The translations under genes and the position numbers were made by a program. The notes under the pieces were generated by a model that was not told the origin of the DNA, made no database searches, and saw nothing but the letters and a program-made list of their open reading frames with translations. A stretch of DNA of 61,446 nt from Mycobacterium kyogaense (GTDB lineage: Bacteria > Actinomycetota > Actinomycetes > Mycobacteriales > Mycobacteriaceae): NCBI RefSeq assembly GCF_003254575.1, contig NZ_QJUA01000036.1, positions 1-61,446 on the forward strand, in the 5' to 3' direction. Below are positions 57,759-61,446 of the stretch, in pieces. Within the stretch, counting starts at the first letter, position 1; every line of letters begins with the position of its first letter.

Positions 57759-59300
57759 ATGGGAAACTTCGACTGGCTCCTCCAGGGCTTCGCCGAGGCC
57801 GCCACCCCGATGAACCTGCTGTACGCCGTGATCGGCGTGCTGCTGGGCACTGCGGTCGGCGTGCTGCCGGGCATCGGGCCCGCCATGACGGTGGCGCTGT
57901 TGCTGCCGATCACCTACAACGTCAGCCCCAGCGCGGCGTTCATCATGTTCGCCGGCATCTTCTACGGAGGCATGTACGGCGGCTCCACCACCTCGATCCT
58001 GTTGAACACCCCGGGCGAATCGTCCTCGGTGATCACGGCGATCGAGGGCAACAAGATGGCGAAAGCGGGGCGGGCGGCGCAAGCCCTTGCCACAGCAGCG
58101 ATCGGATCGTTCGTCGCGGGGTCGATCGGTACCGCGCTGCTGGCCGCGTTCGCACCGGCGATCTCGCGCTTCGCGGTCACGCTCGGCGCGCCGTCGTATC
58201 TCGCGATCATGCTGTTCGCACTCGTCGCCGTCACCGCGGTGCTCGGATCATCGAAGATGCGCGGGTTGATCTCTCTGTTGCTGGGCCTGGCGATCGGCAT
58301 CGTCGGCATCGATTCGCTGACCGGACAGCCGCGCGCCACGTTCGGCATCCCGCTGCTCGCCGACGGGATCGACATCGTCGTGATCGCGGTCGCGGTGTTC
58401 GCCCTCGGCGAGGCGCTGTGGGTGGCCGCGCATCTGCGCCGCCGGCCGGCCGATGTGATCCCGGTGGGACGTCCGTGGATGAGCAAGCAGGACTGGGGCC
58501 GCTCGTGGAAGCCGTGGCTGCGCGGCACCGCGTTCGGGTTCCCGTTCGGTGCACTGCCCGCCGGTGGCGCCGAGCTGCCGACGTTCCTGAGCTACATCAC
58601 CGAGAAGAAGCTCTCCAAGCATCCCGAGGAGTTCGGCAAGGGCGCCATCGAAGGCGTCGCCGGGCCGGAGGCGGCCAACAACGCCTCGGCGGCAGGCACG
58701 TTGGTGCCGATGCTGTCTCTCGGGCTGCCGACCAACGCCACCGCCGCGGTGATGCTGACAGCGTTCGTGTCCTACGGCATCCAGCCGGGGCCGACGCTGT
58801 TCGAGAAGGAGCCGCTGCTCATCTGGACGCTGATCGCCAGCTTGTTCATCGGCAACTTCCTCCTGCTGGTGCTGAACCTGCCGCTGGCGCCGCTGTGGGC
58901 CAAGCTGCTGCGCACGCCGCGGCCGTACCTGTACGCCGGCATCCTGTTCTTCGCCACGCTCGGTGCTTTTGCCGTCAATCTACAACCGCTGGATCTGGTT
59001 CTGCTGCTGGTGTTCGGTCTGATGGGTCTGATGATGCGGCGCTTCGGTCTACCCGTGCTGCCGCTCATCATCGGGGTGATCCTGGGGCCGCGTATCGAAC
59101 GCCAGCTCCGGCAGAGCCTGCAGCTGGGTGGCGGTGACTGGGGCAATCTGTTCACCGAGCCGGTCGCGATCGTCACCTACGTGCTGATGGCGCTGCTACT
59201 GCTGGCGCCGCTGGTGCTGCGGCTGATGCACCGCAGCGAGGAGACGCTGCTGGTGGTCGAGGACGACAAGGACCAGAAGGAAAAGGCGGGTCAGCTGTGA
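57759..59300 (+). CDS. tctA: TctA-like large membrane subunit of the tricarboxylate transporter
   Basis: A 513-aa permease with about 12 helices and the TctA hallmark GxLPGIGPA: GVLPGIGPAMTVALLLPITY near residues 35-54. FAGIFYGGMYGGSTTSILLN and the second hallmark GLPTNATAAVMLTAFVSYGI follow. Sodium- or proton-coupled uptake is usual for the family. The C-terminal tail is charged (EDDKDQKEKAGQL). Its TGA overlaps the usp GTG. Confidence 0.93.
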   Translation: MGNFDWLLQGFAEAATPMNLLYAVIGVLLGTAVGVLPGIGPAMTVALLLPITYNVSPSAAFIMFAGIFYGGMYGGSTTSILLNTPGESSSVITAIEGNKMAKAGRAAQALATAAIGSFVAGSIGTALLAAFAPAISRFAVTLGAPSYLAIMLFALVAVTAVLGSSKMRGLISLLLGLAIGIVGIDSLTGQPRATFGIPLLADGIDIVVIAVAVFALGEALWVAAHLRRRPADVIPVGRPWMSKQDWGRSWKPWLRGTAFGFPFGALPAGGAELPTFLSYITEKKLSKHPEEFGKGAIEGVAGPEAANNASAAGTLVPMLSLGLPTNATAAVMLTAFVSYGIQPGPTLFEKEPLLIWTLIASLFIGNFLLLVLNLPLAPLWAKLLRTPRPYLYAGILFFATLGAFAVNLQPLDLVLLLVFGLMGLMMRRFGLPVLPLIIGVILGPRIERQLRQSLQLGGGDWGNLFTEPVAIVTYVLMALLLLAPLVLRLMHRSEETLLVVEDDKDQKEKAGQL

Positions 59301-59689
59301 TCGTCATCGGATACACCTCGGACCGGTTCGGCCAGGCCGCGCTCGAGCACGGCATCTCCGAGGCGAAGCTGCGCGGCACCGACCTGTACGTCATCAACGC
59401 GACATCCGGTGAGTCCTATGTGGATTCGCGATTCGCCGGCGAAGAGCAGGTGCACGATGTCGAGGCACGGCTGCAGGAGTGCGGCGTGGCCTACCAGCTG
59501 ACTCAGCCGGTGGGTGTCGACGCCGCCGACGAGCTGCTGTCCGCGATGGAGCGCGACGACGCGCAGCTGCTCGTGGTGGGCATCCGCCACCGCAGCCCGG
59601 TGGGCAAGCTGCTACTCGGCAGCGTGGCGCAGAAGCTGATCCTGGAATGCCCCAAACCGGTGCTTGCGGTCAAGCCTGCCGAGGACTGA
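59297..59689 (+). CDS. Universal stress protein (UspA family) coupled to the tct operon
   Basis: A 130-aa single-domain Usp with the ATP-binding motif GIRHRSPVGKLLLGSVAQKL (G-2x-G-9x-G-S type) and a C-terminal PKPVLAVKP strand. The GTG start overlaps the tctA stop (GTGA), so it is made with the transporter. A Usp, TeaD, is encoded with the TRAP transporter TeaABC of Halomonas and damps its activity; a like role here is inference. Confidence 0.9.
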   Translation: MIVIGYTSDRFGQAALEHGISEAKLRGTDLYVINATSGESYVDSRFAGEEQVHDVEARLQECGVAYQLTQPVGVDAADELLSAMERDDAQLLVVGIRHRSPVGKLLLGSVAQKLILECPKPVLAVKPAED

Positions 59690-59693
59690 TCCG

Positions 59694-61298
59694 CTAGAAC
59701 GCCGGAACCGATTCGCGCAGGTACTGCTCGGCCCACGGCGCGTTGCGTTTCCGCTCCGCTTCGACGCGTTGCCGACGCGCCTGCATGCGGGTGATCCGCC
59801 GCTTCGGCATGGTGAGGCCGGCGCTCTGCTTGGGGGGCGGGGCGGCGCACTCGCGGACCGGCGCGGTGGGTTCGGACAGTTCAGGGAACAGCAATCGGCT
59901 GCCCGGGTAGCTCGTCGAGGCCTGGCCGTCAGGGTCGGTGACCACGATCGTCCCGTCGGGATACTGCACGGTGGACCAGCCCGGCCAGAAGGTCTTCAGC
60001 AGGTGGTGGTGACGGCAGTAGCCGGCGAGGTTCGACGCGCACGTCGGTCCCCAGTGGTAGGGGATCGTGTGGTCGAGGTCGTCGATCGGCCGGGTACAGC
60101 CGGGGTGACGGCAGGTCAGGTCTCGGGACCGCACGAAGTCGGCCAACGCTTGCGAGGGCCGGTAGCGCGGTTCCGGTGAAGTCTGGCCCGGAAGGGTCAG
60201 CTTCTTGCTCCTGGCGTGCATCGCGAGTTGAGCGACGACTGCCGCGGGCAGCACCGGACCGCCGACGATGATTCCGGGCGACGCCGGACTGAACTCTCCG
60301 GGGCCGGCGCTCAGTTCGGCGATGAGCTCAGCGACAGTGTGATCGCGCAACGGTTTCGACAACAGCGGCGGCGGCTCACCCGTCAGGGCTCGCCGTTGCG
60401 CGGAGAGATGGCCCGTTGGTGGCTTCGGCGGCGGCGAGACCGCGTCGGCAGCGGGCTCCCGTTCGAGATCTGGTGGTGTCAGCGGTCTGAACTCCTGGCC
60501 CGGGTCCGGCGTTGCGGTACTTGCAGCACAGGTCATTCCGTCCCCGACGGCGTCCTCACGGGCGATGACGTGAATGACGACCCCGCCGACCGGCGGTCTG
60601 GCGGCGGCGTCGCAATCGGGACCCTCACACATGCAAGGCAACCGGTCCCAGCCGAAGCCCATCGCTCCCAACGCTGCCGCGCGGCGCTGATCCAGCGTGC
60701 GCGGATCCCGATCGCACACCGTGCGTGCCAGCAGGTCGGCGCGCCGGTCGAATGCCGCACCGTCCGTGGCGGTGACGGTCGCGTCCACATGTGCGAGTCC
60801 GGTGGCGCCATCGGTGTGCACGGTGACTCCGGTCGTGCGCACCACTTCCTCGGCCCGGCGCACCGCGTACGGGTCGTGGCGCAGCACGAGCGTGTCGATG
60901 TCGGCGTCGGTCTGACTCAGCGACTTCGCACCCCACGTGCGCAGCTGCTCAGCCAAGTCGGCGTCGATCGCCCGCAGCGCGGCGGCATCCTGCACCAGCG
61001 CGGTCCGTTGACAGATGGTGCGCACCAGCAGGTAGGTGATCAGCCCCTCGGCGAAGACCGCAGCGACCTTGGGTAGCCGATCCCGCAGGACCACCGCATT
61101 GGTCAGCAGCGCGTTGACCATTCCGTTGGTCAATGTCTGTGCCGCACCGATCTGCGCGCACACCGAGGACCAATTGTCGCAACGCCACTGCTCCCGTTCG
61201 GCCGAGCCCGACGCGGCGTAGGCCCGCTCGAGCAGGTCGGCCATCGCCGACAACCGGGCTGCGCAGGCGGCGTTCTCGACACGCGCGTACGCCCGCAC
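59694..61298 (-). CDS. DUF222/HNH endonuclease domain protein (REP13E12 type)
   Basis: A 534-aa member of the repetitive 13E12 family. Residues about 1-240 are DUF222 (RAYARVENAACAARLSAMAD, DPRTLDQRRAAALGAM), followed by a Pro-rich insert; about 390-440 are the HNH: CRHPGCTRPIDDLDHTIPYH with CASNLAGYCRHHHLLKTF, so two Cys pairs for zinc and the His/Asn/His residues are intact. The C-terminus is basic. GTG 61298 is the only usable start: a TGA lies nine codons upstream, and relatives often carry a few more residues (GERVRAYAR), so the N-terminus may be slightly cut. Genes of this kind occur in many copies and serve as phage attachment sites in M. tuberculosis. Confidence 0.85.
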   Translation of the reverse strand: MRAYARVENAACAARLSAMADLLERAYAASGSAEREQWRCDNWSSVCAQIGAAQTLTNGMVNALLTNAVVLRDRLPKVAAVFAEGLITYLLVRTICQRTALVQDAAALRAIDADLAEQLRTWGAKSLSQTDADIDTLVLRHDPYAVRRAEEVVRTTGVTVHTDGATGLAHVDATVTATDGAAFDRRADLLARTVCDRDPRTLDQRRAAALGAMGFGWDRLPCMCEGPDCDAAARPPVGGVVIHVIAREDAVGDGMTCAASTATPDPGQEFRPLTPPDLEREPAADAVSPPPKPPTGHLSAQRRALTGEPPPLLSKPLRDHTVAELIAELSAGPGEFSPASPGIIVGGPVLPAAVVAQLAMHARSKKLTLPGQTSPEPRYRPSQALADFVRSRDLTCRHPGCTRPIDDLDHTIPYHWGPTCASNLAGYCRHHHLLKTFWPGWSTVQYPDGTIVVTDPDGQASTSYPGSRLLFPELSEPTAPVRECAAPPPKQSAGLTMPKRRITRMQARRQRVEAERKRNAPWAEQYLRESVPAF

Positions 61299-61322
61299 CC
61301 GCTCGCCGGGGGTCGTGGCCCT

Positions 61323-61382
61323 GTTGCCTCACGTCAAGATGCGCGCGTAGGGGTGGTCGTTGCCTCACGTGAGCGTGCGCGC
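61323..61382. repeat. Two imperfect copies of a 24-bp repeat, 36-bp period
   Basis: GTTGCCTCACGTCAAGATGC at 61323 and GTTGCCTCACGTGAGCGTGC at 61359, both followed by GCGC, are separated by 12 nt. They lie just upstream of the 13E12-type gene, at the edge of the window, so the array may continue. The rest of the last 150 bp holds no gene that I can support. Confidence 0.6.
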
Positions 61383-61446
61383 TTGGTGATGGCCGGTTGG
61401 CCGTCGTTAGTGGGTTTGCTGGTAGCGAGGGTGAAAAGTTGGACGG

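Overview
The window is chromosomal DNA of a mycobacterium, most likely an environmental fast grower (Mycolicibacterium type). It is GC-rich and gene-dense. It reads as one long collinear match, in my memory of the map, to the M. tuberculosis segment from about Rv2198c (mmpS3) down to Rv2144c, with accessory genes at the right end. No rRNA, tRNA, CRISPR array, prophage or complete insertion sequence is visible. Rv numbers are recalled correspondences, not search results.

Layout. 1-8.3 kb: end of an MmpS3-like gene, a small membrane protein, then the respiratory operon ctaE-qcrC-qcrA-qcrB on the minus strand (three 4-bp ATGA overlaps, a leaderless promoter and a clear terminator), then divergent trpD and a DnaQ-like exonuclease/GIY-YIG protein. 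8.4-27.8 kb: cell-envelope and lipid genes: an NlpC/P60 hydrolase, a metallopeptidase, the mannosyltransferases PimB', a GT87 enzyme and MptA, FadD15, a PlsC acyltransferase, an ArsA-like ATPase, RNase AS, AroG, the kinase PknL beside its probable DNA-binding substrate (Rv2175c type), a prenyl synthase and the lipoprotein LppM. 27.8-49.3 kb: the division and cell wall (dcw) cluster mraZ-rsmH-ftsL-like-pbpB-murE-murF-mraY-murD-ftsW-murG-murC-ftsQ-[alpha/beta hydrolase]-ftsZ-pgeF-yggS-sepF-yggT-wag31-Rv2144c type. Its entrance carries MraZ-type operator repeats and a nested-hairpin element that fits the published mraW RNA motif.

49.4-61.4 kb is accessory: an SRPBCC-epimerase fusion, a class I amidotransferase, a GMC oxidoreductase followed by a GntR regulator, a CitA/CitB-type two-component system divergent from a tctC-tctB-tctA-usp operon (tripartite tricarboxylate transporter plus universal stress protein), and a DUF222/HNH (13E12-type) protein next to a 36-bp-period repeat. 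The two-component system plus transporter plus Usp is the best candidate for a self-contained, little-described unit: sense an extracellular organic acid, induce its binding protein and transporter, and possibly gate it with an ATP-binding Usp.

Recurring themes are (i) many leaderless starts, with a TANNNT-like -10 hexamer 6-7 nt before an ATG or GTG; (ii) tight ATGA/GTGA coupling; (iii) two convergent pairs that share one CTAG as both stop codons; (iv) an ATPase whose Walker A lies upstream of any ATG/GTG/TTG codon, implying a CTG or other non-standard start.
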